Positions 47,537 to 57,961 of a stretch of 64,000 nt of DNA are shown here, piece after piece; position 1 is the stretch's first letter, and every line of letters begins with the position of its first letter. Made by a program: the position numbers and the translations under genes. Under the pieces are notes generated by a model, which saw only the letters and a list, made by a program, of their open reading frames with translations, searched no databases and was not told the origin of the DNA. This stretch comes from Clavibacter capsici (GTDB lineage: Bacteria; Actinomycetota; Actinomycetes; Actinomycetales; Microbacteriaceae): positions 1,798,001 through 1,862,000 of the forward strand of contig NZ_CP012573.1 in the NCBI RefSeq assembly GCF_001280205.1, given 5' to 3'.

Positions 47537-48939
47537 GCGCGTCCCGCCGGGGCGTCGGATGCGGCGTCGCGCGCGTCGGCGTCCGCGCGGTCGCGGAGGA
47601 CGGCCGCGCGGGCGACCTGCTCCCGGTCGACGAGCGCGCCGTCGAGCACGGTCGGGTAGCCGCGGTGCAGGGTCGCGACGACGCGGCCGGGCAGCGTCAT
47701 CTCCAGGTACGGCGAGTTGCCGCTCAGCCCGCCGAGGTCGTCGCGGCCGAAGACGCGCGACGCGGACGGGTCGTAGAGCGTGACGTCGGCCGGGGACCCG
47801 GCCTCGAGCGCGTGCCCGTGCTCGGCGAGGCGGCCGATGCGCGCGGGCGCGTGCGACATGACGCGCGCGACGCCCTGCCAGTCGAGGAGCCCCGTGTCGA
47901 CCATCGCGAGCTGCACCACCGAGAGCGCCGACTCGAGGCCGACCATGCCGAACGCGGCCGCGTCCCACTCGCAGTCCTTGGCCTCCGTCGGGTGCGGCGC
48001 GTGGTCGGTGGCGACCACGTCGATCGTGCCGTCGGCGAGCGCGGCGCGGAGGGCCTCGACGTCCTCGCGGCGGCGCAGCGGCGGGTTCACCTTGTAGCGC
48101 GCGTCGTAGCCCGCGACCAGGTCCTCGGTGAGGAGCAGGTGGTGCGGCGTGACCTCGGCGGTGACGTCGACCCCGCGGGCCTTGGCCCAGCGGATCACGT
48201 CGACGGAGCCGGCGGTGGAGACGTGGCAGACGTGCAGGCGGGATCCGACGTGCTCGGCGAGCAGCACGTCCCGCGCGATGATCGACTCCTCGGCCACCGC
48301 GGGCCAGCCCGTGATGCCGAGCTCGCCGGACAGCGCGCCCTCGTTCATGGTGGCGCCCTCGGTGAGGCGCGGGTCCTGCGCGTGCTGGGCGATGACGCCG
48401 TCGAACGCCTTCACGTACTCGAGCGCGCGGCGCATGAGCAGCGGGTCGGAGACGCACTTCCCGTCGTCGGAGAAGACGCGGACGGCGGCGCGGCTCGCGG
48501 CCATCGCGCCGATCTCGGCCATGGACTCCCCCGCGAGCCCGACCGACACGGCGCCGATGGGGCGGACGGTCGCGTACCCGGCCGCGTCGCCGAGCGCCTT
48601 GACCTGCTCGACCACGCCCGCCGTGTCCTGCACGGGCATGGTGTTGGCCATCGCGAAGACCGCGGTGAAGCCGCCGAGGGCCGCCGCACGGGATCCCGTG
48701 AGCACGGTCTCGCTCTGCTCGTAGCCGGGCTCGCGCAGGTGCACGTGCAGGTCGACGAGGCCGGGAAGCGCGACGAGGCCGTCGGCCTCGATGACGTGCG
48801 CGCCGTCGGGCGTCGCGAGGTCGGGCCCGATCTCGCGGATCAGCCCGTCGGCGACGAGGATGTCGGCGCGCTCGCCCGAGGGCAGGGTCGCGCCGCGGAT
48901 CAGGTGGGCGTCGTCGTGGATCGTGTCGTTCTGGGTCAT
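47533..48939 (-). CDS. pyrC: Dihydroorotase
   Basis: Cyclises carbamoyl aspartate to dihydroorotate; 468 aa, amidohydrolase fold. Metal ligands are in [29 protein letters not shown] and the catalytic Asp in VVATDHAPH. It is the long, catalytically complete type I form. The last ~25 residues are charged and Ala-rich. The ATG at 48939 overlaps the pyrB stop by 4 bases. Confidence 0.97.
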   Translation of the reverse strand: MTQNDTIHDDAHLIRGATLPSGERADILVADGLIREIGPDLATPDGAHVIEADGLVALPGLVDLHVHLREPGYEQSETVLTGSRAAALGGFTAVFAMANTMPVQDTAGVVEQVKALGDAAGYATVRPIGAVSVGLAGESMAEIGAMAASRAAVRVFSDDGKCVSDPLLMRRALEYVKAFDGVIAQHAQDPRLTEGATMNEGALSGELGITGWPAVAEESIIARDVLLAEHVGSRLHVCHVSTAGSVDVIRWAKARGVDVTAEVTPHHLLLTEDLVAGYDARYKVNPPLRRREDVEALRAALADGTIDVVATDHAPHPTEAKDCEWDAAAFGMVGLESALSVVQLAMVDTGLLDWQGVARVMSHAPARIGRLAEHGHALEAGSPADVTLYDPSASRVFGRDDLGGLSGNSPYLEMTLPGRVVATLHRGYPTVLDGALVDREQVARAAVLRDRADADARDAASDAPAGRA

Positions 48940-49892
48940 CGGTCGGCCTTCCCGTCGCCGGACAGCAGGAGGTAGAGGACGGCCATGCGCACCGAGACGC
49001 CGTTGGCGACCTGCTCGCGCACCGTGGACCTCTCCGAGTCGGCGGCGGCGGCGGATATCTCGAGCCCGCGGTTCATGGGCCCCGGGTGCATGACGATCGT
49101 ATCGGGCCCGAGGAGCGCGAGCCGCGCGTCGTCGAGGCCCCAGATGCGCGCGTACTCGCGCGGGTTCGGGAAGAAGGCGGCGCGCATGCGCTCGGCCTGG
49201 ATCCGGAGCATCATCACCGCGTCGGGCTCCCCCTCGACGAGCGCCGCGTCGAGGTCGTAGCGGACCTGCACGGGCCAGGACCCCACGCCCACCGGCACGA
49301 GCGTGGGCGGGGCGACGAGCGTGACCTCGGCCCCGAGCGTCGTGAGCAGCCACGCGTTCGAGCGCGCGACGCGGGAGTGCAGCACGTCGCCGACGATGAC
49401 GACGCGCGTGCCGTCGAGGCCCTTGCCGCGCGCGGCGGGTCCGTGCAGCCGGCGGCGGATGGTGAACGCGTCGAGGAGCGCCTGCGTGGGGTGCTCGTGC
49501 GTGCCGTCGCCCGCGTTGACGATGCCCGCGTCGATCCAGCCGCTGCCGGCGAGCGTGTGCGGCGCGCCCGAGGACGGGTGGCGGACGACCACGCCGTCGG
49601 CGCCCATCGCCTGGAGGGTCTGCGCCGTGTCCTTGAGGCTCTCGCCCTTGGAGACGCTGGATCCCTTGGCGCTGAAGTTGATGACGTCGGCCGAGAGGCG
49701 CTTGGCCGCGGCCTCGAACGAGATGCGCGTGCGGGTGGAGTCCTCGAAGAAGAGGTTGACGACCGTGCGGCCGCGGAGCGCGGGGGTCTTCTTGATCTCG
49801 CGCGTGCCGACGTCGGCCATGTCCTCGGCCACGTCGAGGATGCGGACGGCCTCGTCGCGCGACAGGTCGCGGGTGGAGAGCAGGTGCCTCAC
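48936..49892 (-). CDS. pyrB: Aspartate carbamoyltransferase catalytic chain
   Basis: Committed step of pyrimidine synthesis; 318 aa. The carbamoyl-phosphate loop [13 protein letters not shown], the Ser/Lys loop [12 protein letters not shown] and HPTQALLD are all present. No PyrI regulatory chain is seen, as expected when PyrR regulates instead. The GTG start at 49892 overlaps the pyrR stop (GTGA). Confidence 0.97.
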   Translation of the reverse strand: MRHLLSTRDLSRDEAVRILDVAEDMADVGTREIKKTPALRGRTVVNLFFEDSTRTRISFEAAAKRLSADVINFSAKGSSVSKGESLKDTAQTLQAMGADGVVVRHPSSGAPHTLAGSGWIDAGIVNAGDGTHEHPTQALLDAFTIRRRLHGPAARGKGLDGTRVVIVGDVLHSRVARSNAWLLTTLGAEVTLVAPPTLVPVGVGSWPVQVRYDLDAALVEGEPDAVMMLRIQAERMRAAFFPNPREYARIWGLDDARLALLGPDTIVMHPGPMNRGLEISAAAADSERSTVREQVANGVSVRMAVLYLLLSGDGKADR

Positions 49893-50452
49893 GAGCGCGC
49901 CTCCCCCTCGTCGTCCGGACCCTGGATGGTCACGGCGTCCTCGCCGTCGATCTCGTCGAGCCGCACGAAGATCCGCTCGGCCAGGCTCGACGGCAGGTTC
50001 TTGCCCACGAAGTCGGCGCGGATGGGGAGCTCGCGGTGGCCCCGGTCGACGAGCGCGGCGAGGCGCACGGCCGTGGGGCGGCCGAGGTCGCCGATGGCGT
50101 CGAGGGCGGCGCGCACGGTGCGGCCGGAGAAGAGCACGTCGTCGACGAGCACGACGGTGCGGCCGTCGACCCCGCCGGCGGGCAGCACGCTGGGCGCGGG
50201 CGCGCGGGTGGGGTTCCGCTGCAGGTCGTCGCGGTACATGGTGACGTCGAGCGAGCCCACCAGGTCGGCGGGGGCGTCGGGCTCGAGGCGAGCGATGATC
50301 CGGCCGATGCGCTCGGCGAGGACGGTGCCGCGGGTGGGGATGCCGAGGAGCAGGAGCCCGGCGGGGCCGCGGTTCGACTCGAGGATCTCGTGGGCGATGC
50401 GCGTGAGCGCACGGGTGATGTCAGAGGGCTGCAGCACGACGCGCTGAGGCAA
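49889..50452 (-). CDS. pyrR: Pyrimidine operon regulator / uracil phosphoribosyltransferase PyrR
   Basis: Senses UMP and regulates the pyr genes through RNA binding, with weak uracil phosphoribosyltransferase activity. 187 aa. The PRPP loop is [29 protein letters not shown] and [16 protein letters not shown] are also family features. The TTG at 50452 is the start because AAGGAGGT stands 5 bases before it, an unusually perfect Shine-Dalgarno for this window. It is the first gene of the pyr operon. No intrinsic attenuator lies in the short leader, so control at the ribosome-binding site, as proposed for mycobacteria, is plausible. Confidence 0.95.
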   Translation of the reverse strand: MPQRVVLQPSDITRALTRIAHEILESNRGPAGLLLLGIPTRGTVLAERIGRIIARLEPDAPADLVGSLDVTMYRDDLQRNPTRAPAPSVLPAGGVDGRTVVLVDDVLFSGRTVRAALDAIGDLGRPTAVRLAALVDRGHRELPIRADFVGKNLPSSLAERIFVRLDEIDGEDAVTIQGPDDEGEARS

Positions 50453-50484
50453 TCCGACCTCCTTCCCCGCCTCTCGGGACGGAT

Positions 50485-50512
50485 GTTAAAGGTGGTCTGT
50501 TCCGCCGGTCAC
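50485..50512 (-). promoter_or_regulatory. Promoter of the pyr operon
   Basis: On the minus strand -35 GTGACC (50507-50512) and -10 TTTAAC (50485-50490) are 16 bases apart, each matching 4 of 6 consensus bases. Transcription would begin near 50478, leaving about 25 bases of leader ending in AAGGAGGT before the TTG of pyrR. Confidence 0.5.
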
Positions 50513-50525
50513 TCTAGCGGGTCTC

Positions 50526-50541
50526 CCCCCGGACGCGGGGG
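50526..50541 (-). terminator. Small hairpin downstream of acs
   Basis: CCCCCG and CGGGGG form a 6-bp stem with loop GACG, 26-41 bases past the acs stop codon and upstream of the pyr promoter. It is short, so termination is only a suggestion. Confidence 0.35.
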
Positions 50542-50566
50542 CCCGGCGCACAGCCCGCGCGTGTCC

Positions 50567-52603
<2,037 letters not shown>

Positions 52604-52609
52604 GCGCCG

Positions 52610-52615
52610 ACGCTA
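52610..52615 (-). promoter_or_regulatory. TAGCGT -10 box of acs (leaderless)
   Basis: The minus strand reads TAGCGTCGG, then GCGC, then ATG. The ABC ATPase gene has TAGCGTCGGGTCATG. The nearby 13-mer GCGTCACGCGGCG (plus strand, 52646-52658) recurs upstream of the ABC operon. Confidence 0.5.
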
Positions 52616-52677
52616 CGTGCGCCGCCCGCGGGATCCGGAACCGGCGCGTCACGCGGCGACACGGAAGCCCGCGGGCC

Positions 52678-53514
52678 TCAGCCCCAGCGGCGCACCAGCA
52701 CCCGCTCGACGAGGCCCACGACGGCGTCCGTGAGCGCTCCGAGCACCGCGAGCAGCACGATCGCGAGGAGCACGCGGTCCACGCGCCCGTTCGCCGACGA
52801 CTCCGTGAGGAGGAAGCCGAGCCCCATCGACGCCGCGAGCAGCTCCGCGGCCACCAGGAACAGCCACGACTGCGCGAGCGCCAGCCGGAGCCCGGACACG
52901 ACGGCGGGCAGCACGGCCGGGAGCTGCACGGTGACGAGCAGCGGGATCCGCGTCAGCCCGAACGCGCGGCCCACCTCCACGAGGTGCGGGTCCACGTGCC
53001 GGAGCGCGCCGGCGACCGTCGTGTAGACGGGGAACATCGCGCCGATGGCGACGAGCGTGACCTTGGAGTCCTCGTTGATCCCCATCCAGAGCAGCAGCAG
53101 CGGCACCCACGCGAGCGACGGCACGGTGCGGAACGCGCCCGCGGTCGGAGCGAGGAGGAGACGACCGATCCGCGAGAGGCCGACGACCGCGCCGAGCACG
53201 AGGCCGACCGTCGCGCCGAGGGCGAAGCCGAGCAGCACGCGCTGCAGCGAGATGGCGACGTACTGCCCGAGGATCCCCTGCTCGGCGAGCTGGACCCCCG
53301 CGCGCACCACGTCGAGCGGCGACGGGAGCAGGTGCGGCGCGACCGCGCCGGTGGCGGTGACGACGGCCCAGACCCCGACGACCAGCACGGGGACGATGAG
53401 GCCCACGATGACCCGGGCCAGCCGACCGCCCGCGGGGCGGCGGGCGTCGGTGGCACGGGGATCCACCCGGCGGTCGTCGCCGGTCGCGACCGGGGCCCGG
53501 TCGAGCGCGGTCAC
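52678..53514 (-). CDS. ABC transporter permease, sulfonate/nitrate/taurine (SsuC/TauC) family
   Basis: 278 aa with about six membrane segments. The EAA-type loop for ATPase contact reads VEVGRAFGLTRIPLLVTVQLPAVLPAVVSG (split: VEVGRAFG then LPAVLPAV). The first ~30 residues are charged and cytoplasmic. The GTG start at 53514 overlaps the stop of the binding-protein gene (GTGA). The substrate is not certain; the family carries aliphatic sulfonates, taurine, nitrate or thiamine precursors. Confidence 0.9.
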   Translation of the reverse strand: MTALDRAPVATGDDRRVDPRATDARRPAGGRLARVIVGLIVPVLVVGVWAVVTATGAVAPHLLPSPLDVVRAGVQLAEQGILGQYVAISLQRVLLGFALGATVGLVLGAVVGLSRIGRLLLAPTAGAFRTVPSLAWVPLLLLWMGINEDSKVTLVAIGAMFPVYTTVAGALRHVDPHLVEVGRAFGLTRIPLLVTVQLPAVLPAVVSGLRLALAQSWLFLVAAELLAASMGLGFLLTESSANGRVDRVLLAIVLLAVLGALTDAVVGLVERVLVRRWG

Positions 53515-54566
53515 CCGGCGCTCCCGGCCGCGGGATCCGCGGCCTCGGCGAACCGCGGCTCGAACAGCTCGTCGAGCGCCGTGTCGACCCGACCCTGGTC
53601 GGGGACGTCGCCGGACGCGACGAGGATCGGGCCGACGCGGTCGAGCACCGCGCGCTGCGCGTCGCCGGGCACGGGATCCACGCCCAGGTTCGTGCGGTCG
53701 ATGACGGTCGACGCGACGGCCGGGTCGATCGCGGCGGCCTGCGCGAGGATCGCGGCGGTCTCGTCGGGATGCGCGACGGCCCAGGCGCGCGCCTGCTCGT
53801 AGGCGTCGACGACGGCCTGCGCGAGGTCCGGCGACGCGTCGAGGAAGGACTGCGTGGCGTTGAGGAACCCGTAGGTCGCGAAGTCGACGTTCCGGTAGAG
53901 CAGCGTGGAGCCCGCCTCGGACTGGCTCGCGGCCATGAGCGGGTCGAGCCCGGCCCACGCGTCGACCGAGCCGTTCTCGAGCGCGGCGCGGCCGTCGGCG
54001 TGCTGGAGGTTCTGGATGGTGACGTCGGAGGCGGGGATGCCCGCCTCGTCGAGCGCCTGCAGCAGGAAGAAGTACGGGTCGGTGCCCTTCGTCGCCGCGA
54101 TGTCCGCGCCGCGGAGCTGGTCCACGCTCGTGATGGGCGACCCCTTCGGCACGACGATGGCCGTCCACTCCGGCTGCGAGTACACGTCGATGGCGCGGAT
54201 GGGCGAGCCGTTCGCGCGCGCGAGGAGCGCCGCGGAACCGGCGGTGGATCCCACGTCGACGGCCCCGGCGCGCAGCAGCTCGTTCGCCTTGTTGGATCCG
54301 GCCGACTGCACCCAGTCCACCTTCACCTCCGATCCCAGGCGCTCCTCGAGGAGGCCCTGGTCCTTCACGATCAGGCTGAGCGGGTTGTAGGTCGCCCAGT
54401 CGACGGTGAGCGTGTCGGCGCTCCAGCCCTCGGCGCCCGCGGTGGCGGGAGCGGCGGCCGGGGCGACGGCCGAGCCCTCGCCGGCGGCGCAGCCGGCGAG
54501 GAGCATCACGGCCGCGCCCGCGAGCGCGAGGGCGGGAACGGAGCGGCGGGGCAGGTGTCGGGTCAC
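53511..54566 (-). CDS. ABC transporter substrate-binding lipoprotein (SsuA/NMT1 family)
   Basis: 351 aa. A lipoprotein signal (RRSVPALALAGAAVMLLAGC) ends at lipobox Cys25, a substrate for Lgt, whose gene is also in this window. The mature part is a two-lobe binding protein of the SsuA/TauA/NMT1 type, with the family features GAVDVGSTAGSAALLARANG and ATKGTDPYFFLLQAL. The GTG at 54566 has GAGGACC 4-5 bases upstream. It overlaps the permease gene and follows the ATPase gene after an 85-base gap with a tandem repeat. Confidence 0.9.
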   Translation of the reverse strand: MTRHLPRRSVPALALAGAAVMLLAGCAAGEGSAVAPAAAPATAGAEGWSADTLTVDWATYNPLSLIVKDQGLLEERLGSEVKVDWVQSAGSNKANELLRAGAVDVGSTAGSAALLARANGSPIRAIDVYSQPEWTAIVVPKGSPITSVDQLRGADIAATKGTDPYFFLLQALDEAGIPASDVTIQNLQHADGRAALENGSVDAWAGLDPLMAASQSEAGSTLLYRNVDFATYGFLNATQSFLDASPDLAQAVVDAYEQARAWAVAHPDETAAILAQAAAIDPAVASTVIDRTNLGVDPVPGDAQRAVLDRVGPILVASGDVPDQGRVDTALDELFEPRFAEAADPAAGSAG

Positions 54567-54576
54567 GGTGGGTCCT

Positions 54577-54616
54577 CGGTCGGGGTCGGCGGTCGGGGTC
54601 GGGCGGTCGGGGTGGG
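54577..54616. repeat. Three tandem 13-14-base repeats
   Basis: Three copies of CGGTCGGGGTCGG (54577-54589, 54590-54603 and 54604-54616, the last ending GTGGG) fill much of the gap between the ABC ATPase and binding-protein genes. Such a run can vary in copy number and would alter the spacing of the two genes in the mRNA. Confidence 0.8.
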
Positions 54617-54651
54617 CGTGCGGTGCGGATGCGGAGCGGGAGCGGCGCGGA

Positions 54652-55509
54652 TCAGCCCGCGCGGTGGCCCGGCACGCCGAGCCCCTCGAGCAGGTCGGCG
54701 CGGAGGGCGGCGAGGGTCGCGTCGCCGCGGTCGCGCGGGCGGGCGCCGGGCACCTCGAGGACGCGGCGGACGGTGGCGCCGGGCGCGCTGCCGGGCGCGG
54801 GATCCGGCCCGAGCAGCACCACGCGGTCGGCGAGGTGCAGGGCCTCGTCCACGTCGTGCGTGACGAGCAGGACCGTCGTCGGGATGGCCGCGTGCACGTC
54901 GAGCAGCAGGTCCTGCATCCGCAGGCGCGTCAGGGCGTCGAGCGCGCCGAACGGCTCGTCGAGCACGAGGACGCGGGGACGACGCGCGAGCGCCCGGGCG
55001 AGCGAGGCGCGCTGGGCCATCCCGCCGGAGACCTGCCGGGGGCGGAGGTCCGCCGCCTCGGCGAGCCCCGTGAGCTCGAGGAGGTCATGCACGCGGGCGT
55101 CGCCCTCGGCGCGCGGCACGTCGCGCGGCAGGCCGAGCCGGACGTTCGCGCGGATGGTGCGCCACGGCAGGAGCCGCGGCTCCTGGAACGCGACCGCCGA
55201 GCGCTGGTCGACGTCCCGCACGGGCGTGCCGTCGATGAGCAGGGATCCCGCGTCGGGCCGGTCGAGGCCGCTCACCTGGCGCAGGAGGGTCGACTTCCCG
55301 CAGCCGGAGGGGCCGAGGATCGCGACGACGTCGCCGGCCGCGAGGTCGAGGTCCACGTCGCGGAGGACGATGCGGCGCTCGCGCGAGCCGGCGACCGGGA
55401 AGGAGCGGCCGACCCCGCGCAGGGCGACGCCGCCGGCGGTGGCGGGCGCGGGATCCGGCGTGGCGCGGTCGGGCGCGAGGTCGCGGTGCGAGGCGGCGGT
55501 GACGGGCAT
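54652..55509 (-). CDS. ABC transporter ATPase, sulfonate/nitrate (SsuB/TauB) family
   Basis: 285 aa. Walker A GPSGCGKST is near residues 66-74, Q-loop AFQEPRLLPW, signature VSGGMAQRASLARAL, Walker B VLVLDEPFGALD and switch His in LLVTHDVDEAL. The LLPW after the Q-loop is typical of SsuB/TauB. It is the first gene of the importer. The ATG at 55509 lies 6 bases after TAGCGT, so the mRNA is probably leaderless. Confidence 0.92.
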   Translation of the reverse strand: MPVTAASHRDLAPDRATPDPAPATAGGVALRGVGRSFPVAGSRERRIVLRDVDLDLAAGDVVAILGPSGCGKSTLLRQVSGLDRPDAGSLLIDGTPVRDVDQRSAVAFQEPRLLPWRTIRANVRLGLPRDVPRAEGDARVHDLLELTGLAEAADLRPRQVSGGMAQRASLARALARRPRVLVLDEPFGALDALTRLRMQDLLLDVHAAIPTTVLLVTHDVDEALHLADRVVLLGPDPAPGSAPGATVRRVLEVPGARPRDRGDATLAALRADLLEGLGVPGHRAG

Positions 55510-55515
55510 GACCCG

Positions 55516-55521
55516 ACGCTA
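55516..55521 (-). promoter_or_regulatory. TAGCGT -10 box of the ABC importer operon (leaderless)
   Basis: The minus strand reads TAGCGT-CGGGTC-ATG with a 6-base spacer. A cluster of GCGTCAC words lies immediately upstream. Confidence 0.5.
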
Positions 55522-55523
55522 GG

Positions 55524-55583
55524 GTGACGCGCGCGCCGCTGCCGCCGCGCGCGTCACACGCCGTCGCCGGGCGTCACGCGGCG
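55524..55583. promoter_or_regulatory. GCGTCAC cluster: candidate operator of the ABC importer operon
   Basis: GTGACGCGCGCG (55524-55535) and CGCGCGCGTCAC (55546-55557) form a perfect 12-bp inverted repeat 10 bases apart, directly upstream of the -10 box. A further copy in GCGTCACGCGGCG (55571-55583) follows 20 bases on and recurs exactly upstream of acs (52646-52658). This is suggestive of a repressor or activator site; the regulator is unknown. Confidence 0.4.
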
Positions 55584-55585
55584 TA

Positions 55586-55600
55586 ATCCGGGGGCCGGAT
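55586..55600 (-). terminator. Weak hairpin downstream of nusB
   Basis: ATCCGG-GGG-CCGGAT forms a 6-bp stem 22 bases past the nusB stop codon. It is the only candidate for ending the aro-efp-nusB transcript before the ABC operon. Confidence 0.3.
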
Positions 55601-55621
55601 GCAGCCGACCGCGGGCCGGGA

Positions 55622-56035
55622 TCAGGCCTGCGCGGCCGCGATGCGGGCGAGCATGCCGTTCACGAACGACGCGCTCTCGTCCGTCGAGAGCGACGACGCG
55701 AGGTCGACGCTCTCCGAGATGGCGACGCCGTCGGGCACGTCGGCGTTGAAGAGGATCTCCCAGATGCCGATGCGCAGGATCGCGCGGTCGACGGCGGGCA
55801 TGCGGGCGAGCGTCCAGTTCACCGAGTACGTCTCGATGAGCTCGTCGATCTCGTCCTGGTGCTCGACGAACCCCTCGGCGATCTCGCGGGCGTATGCCCA
55901 CGACGCCTGCCGGTCGGGCTCTGCCGCGGCGCGCTGCTGCTCGACCGCGAGGGTCGCGGGGATGGACTCGCCGCGGATGTCCGCGACGTAGAGGACGTCG
56001 AGGGCGCGCTTGCGCGCCTTGGTGCGTGCGCTCAC
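55622..56035 (-). CDS. nusB: Transcription antitermination protein NusB
   Basis: 137-aa all-alpha RNA-binding protein that, with NusE (S10), binds boxA in rRNA leaders. N-terminal RTKARKRALDVLYVADIRG, and the second half has MPAVDRAILRIGIWEILF and SFVNGMLARI, all family signatures. The GTG start at 56035 lies 4 bases below the efp stop, the usual efp-nusB pair. Confidence 0.95.
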   Translation of the reverse strand: MSARTKARKRALDVLYVADIRGESIPATLAVEQQRAAAEPDRQASWAYAREIAEGFVEHQDEIDELIETYSVNWTLARMPAVDRAILRIGIWEILFNADVPDGVAISESVDLASSLSTDESASFVNGMLARIAAAQA

Positions 56036-56039
56036 GGGG

Positions 56040-56603
56040 TCAGTCGGTGACGCGGCCGAGGTAGTCGCCCGTGCGGGTGTCCACCTTGACGCGCGTGCCC
56101 TGCTCGAGGAAGAGCGGGACCTGGATCTGGTGCCCGGTCTCGACCGTCGCGGGCTTCGTGCCGCCCGTCGAGCGGTCGCCCTGCAGGCCCGGCTCCGTGT
56201 ACGTGATGGTGAGCACGACCGACGCGGGCAGCTCGACGTAGAGCCCCTCGCCGTTGTGCAGCGCCACGGTCACGTTCTGGTTCTCGAGCATGAAGTTCTT
56301 CGCGTCGCCGACCTGGGCCGCGGACAGCGTGATCTGGTCGTAGTCGCTCGTGTCCATGAACACGAAGTTCTCGCCGTCGGCGTAGAGGTACTGGAAGTCG
56401 CGGCGGTCGACCGTCTCGGTCTCGATCTTCGCGCCCGCGTTGAACGTGCGGTCGACGACCTTGCCGCTCATCACGTTCTTGACCTTGGTGCGCACGAAGG
56501 CGCCGCCCTTGCCCGGCTTCACGTGCTGGAACTCGATGACGGTCCACAGCTGGCCGTCCATGTTGAGGACGATGCCGTTCTTGATGTCAGCGGTAGAGGC
56601 CAT
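56040..56603 (-). CDS. efp: Elongation factor P
   Basis: Relieves ribosome stalling at polyproline; 187 aa, three beta-barrel domains. The tip loop that reaches the peptidyl-transferase centre reads [10 protein letters not shown], keeping the Lys. No EpmA, EpmB or EarP gene is seen in this window, so the loop may work unmodified, as described for some actinobacteria. The C-terminal signature ([12 protein letters not shown]) is intact. The ATG at 56603 has AGGACC about 8 bases upstream. Confidence 0.96.
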   Translation of the reverse strand: MASTADIKNGIVLNMDGQLWTVIEFQHVKPGKGGAFVRTKVKNVMSGKVVDRTFNAGAKIETETVDRRDFQYLYADGENFVFMDTSDYDQITLSAAQVGDAKNFMLENQNVTVALHNGEGLYVELPASVVLTITYTEPGLQGDRSTGGTKPATVETGHQIQVPLFLEQGTRVKVDTRTGDYLGRVTD

Positions 56604-56717
56604 GCGGGGAGGGTCCTTGCCTGTTCGACGAGCGGGATGCGGCGGCGGCGAGAGGTGCCGGCGCGGCGGATGCCGGGGCGGCCCTGCGGGGCGCGTGCGA
56701 CGATCCGAGGGATCAGC

Positions 56718-57158
56718 CTATCGGGTGCCGGTCACCACGTGCGCGAGGGCGAGGAGGTACGACCCCTGGCCGAGCCCCGCGATGACGCCCGTCGCCACCG
56801 GCGAGATGACGCTGGTGTGCCGGAACTCCTCGCGGGCGTGGGGGTTCGACAGGTGCACCTCGAGCAGCAGGATCCCCGCCTTCGTCACGAGCGCCGCGGC
56901 GTCGCGGAGCGCGTACGAGTAGTGCGTGAACGCGGCCGGGTTCATGATCACGGGCGTCCGGGTGTCGACGGCCTCGTGCAGCCAGCCGATGAGGGTCGCC
57001 TCGTCGTCGGTCTGGCGGAGGTCGACCTCCACGTCGTCGGGCGCGAAGGCGACGAGCTCGCGGCGCAGGTCCTCCAGCGATCCCGTGCCGTACACGTCGG
57101 GCTCGCGGCTGCCGAGCCGTCCGAGGTTGGGGCCGTTGAGGACGAGCACGCGTGACAT
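56718..57158 (-). CDS. aroQ: 3-dehydroquinate dehydratase, type II
   Basis: Third step of the shikimate pathway; 146 aa, dodecameric flavodoxin-like family. The N-terminal VLVLNGPNLGRLGSREPDVYG carries the catalytic Arg and Tyr; NPAAFTHYSYAL and the His in EVHLSNPHAREEFRHTS complete the site. The ATG at 57158 lies 6 bases after TAGGCT, so an internal leaderless promoter at the end of the SDR gene is likely. It is 114 bases upstream of efp, a gap with TAGGCT at 56715-56720 but no other clear signal. Confidence 0.95.
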   Translation of the reverse strand: MSRVLVLNGPNLGRLGSREPDVYGTGSLEDLRRELVAFAPDDVEVDLRQTDDEATLIGWLHEAVDTRTPVIMNPAAFTHYSYALRDAAALVTKAGILLLEVHLSNPHAREEFRHTSVISPVATGVIAGLGQGSYLLALAHVVTGTR

Positions 57159-57164
57159 GCGACC

Positions 57165-57170
57165 AGCCTA
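57165..57170 (-). promoter_or_regulatory. TAGGCT -10 box of aroQ (leaderless)
   Basis: The minus strand reads TAGGCT-GGTCGC-ATG, the third TAGGCTGG box with a 6-base spacer in the window (with coaE and polA). It lies in the 20-base gap after the SDR gene. Confidence 0.5.
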
Positions 57171-57178
57171 GGGGCGGG

Positions 57179-57961
57179 TCAGCCGACGCTCTGGCCGCCG
57201 TCCGAGCGGATGCGCTGGCCGTTGATCCAGCCGCCCTCCGCCGAGACGAGGAAGCACACGAGCGCGGCCGCGTCGCGGGGCTCGGCGAGCCGGCCCCGGG
57301 GCGTGGTCTCGCGGAGGCTCTCGCGGATCTCGTCCGTGAACCAGCCCGTGTCGGTGGGTCCCGGGTCGACGAGGTTGGCGGTGATCCGCTCCCCCTCGAG
57401 CTCACGCGCGGCCGCGATGACGATGCGGTCGAGCGCCGCCTTGCTCGCGCCGTACGCGACCTCGCCCACGACGGCGTCGGACGTGAGCGCCACGATGCGG
57501 CCGGCGCCCGGTGCCTGGCGGTACCGACGGGCGAACCCCTGGATGAGCTGGAGCGACGCCCGCACGTTGACGGCCAGGTGCCGCTCGAGGCTCTCGACGC
57601 TCGTGTCGAGCAGCGCGCTGTCGACCGACTCGGCGTGGGAGAGGACGAGCGCGGTGATCGGCCCGAGCCCCGCCTCGACGGCGTCGAGGATCCGCTCGGC
57701 CGCCGCCGTGTCGACCAGGTCGGCCTCGACGGCGTGCGCCCGGCCGCCCGCGCCCTCGACGGCCTGGACCACGCGCGCGGGGTCGTCGGGCTGCTCGCCC
57801 CAGGGCTTCCGGGCGTCGTAGGCCGACCAGTAGGTGAAGGCGACGTCCCAGCCGTCGAGCGCGAGGCCCTCGGCGATGGCGGCGCCGATGCCGGAGACCC
57901 GGCCGACGCCCGTCACGAGCGCGACGGGCCGCTGCGGGTCGGGATGCGCGGGGTCGCTCAC
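57179..57961 (-). CDS. Short-chain dehydrogenase/reductase in the shikimate cluster
   Basis: 260-aa Rossmann-fold oxidoreductase. The cofactor loop reads TGVGRVSGIGAAIAEGL, somewhat longer than the classical TGxxxGIG. Catalytic Tyr-x-x-x-Lys is YGASK, with Ser in LTSDAV; the C-terminal SAEGGWINGQRIRSDGG block is typical of FabG-like enzymes. The substrate is unknown. The GTG at 57961 overlaps the aroB stop by 4 bases and the gene sits between aroB and aroQ, so a link to aromatic or quinate metabolism is possible, but it could be a passenger. Confidence 0.88.
   Translation of the reverse strand: MSDPAHPDPQRPVALVTGVGRVSGIGAAIAEGLALDGWDVAFTYWSAYDARKPWGEQPDDPARVVQAVEGAGGRAHAVEADLVDTAAAERILDAVEAGLGPITALVLSHAESVDSALLDTSVESLERHLAVNVRASLQLIQGFARRYRQAPGAGRIVALTSDAVVGEVAYGASKAALDRIVIAAARELEGERITANLVDPGPTDTGWFTDEIRESLRETTPRGRLAEPRDAAALVCFLVSAEGGWINGQRIRSDGGQSVG

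Noticed and set aside
56715-56720. TAGGCT as a promoter for efp
   Set aside because: It contains the aroQ stop codon, lies over 100 bases from the efp start, and has no supporting -35. Kept only as a weak possibility in the aroQ entry.
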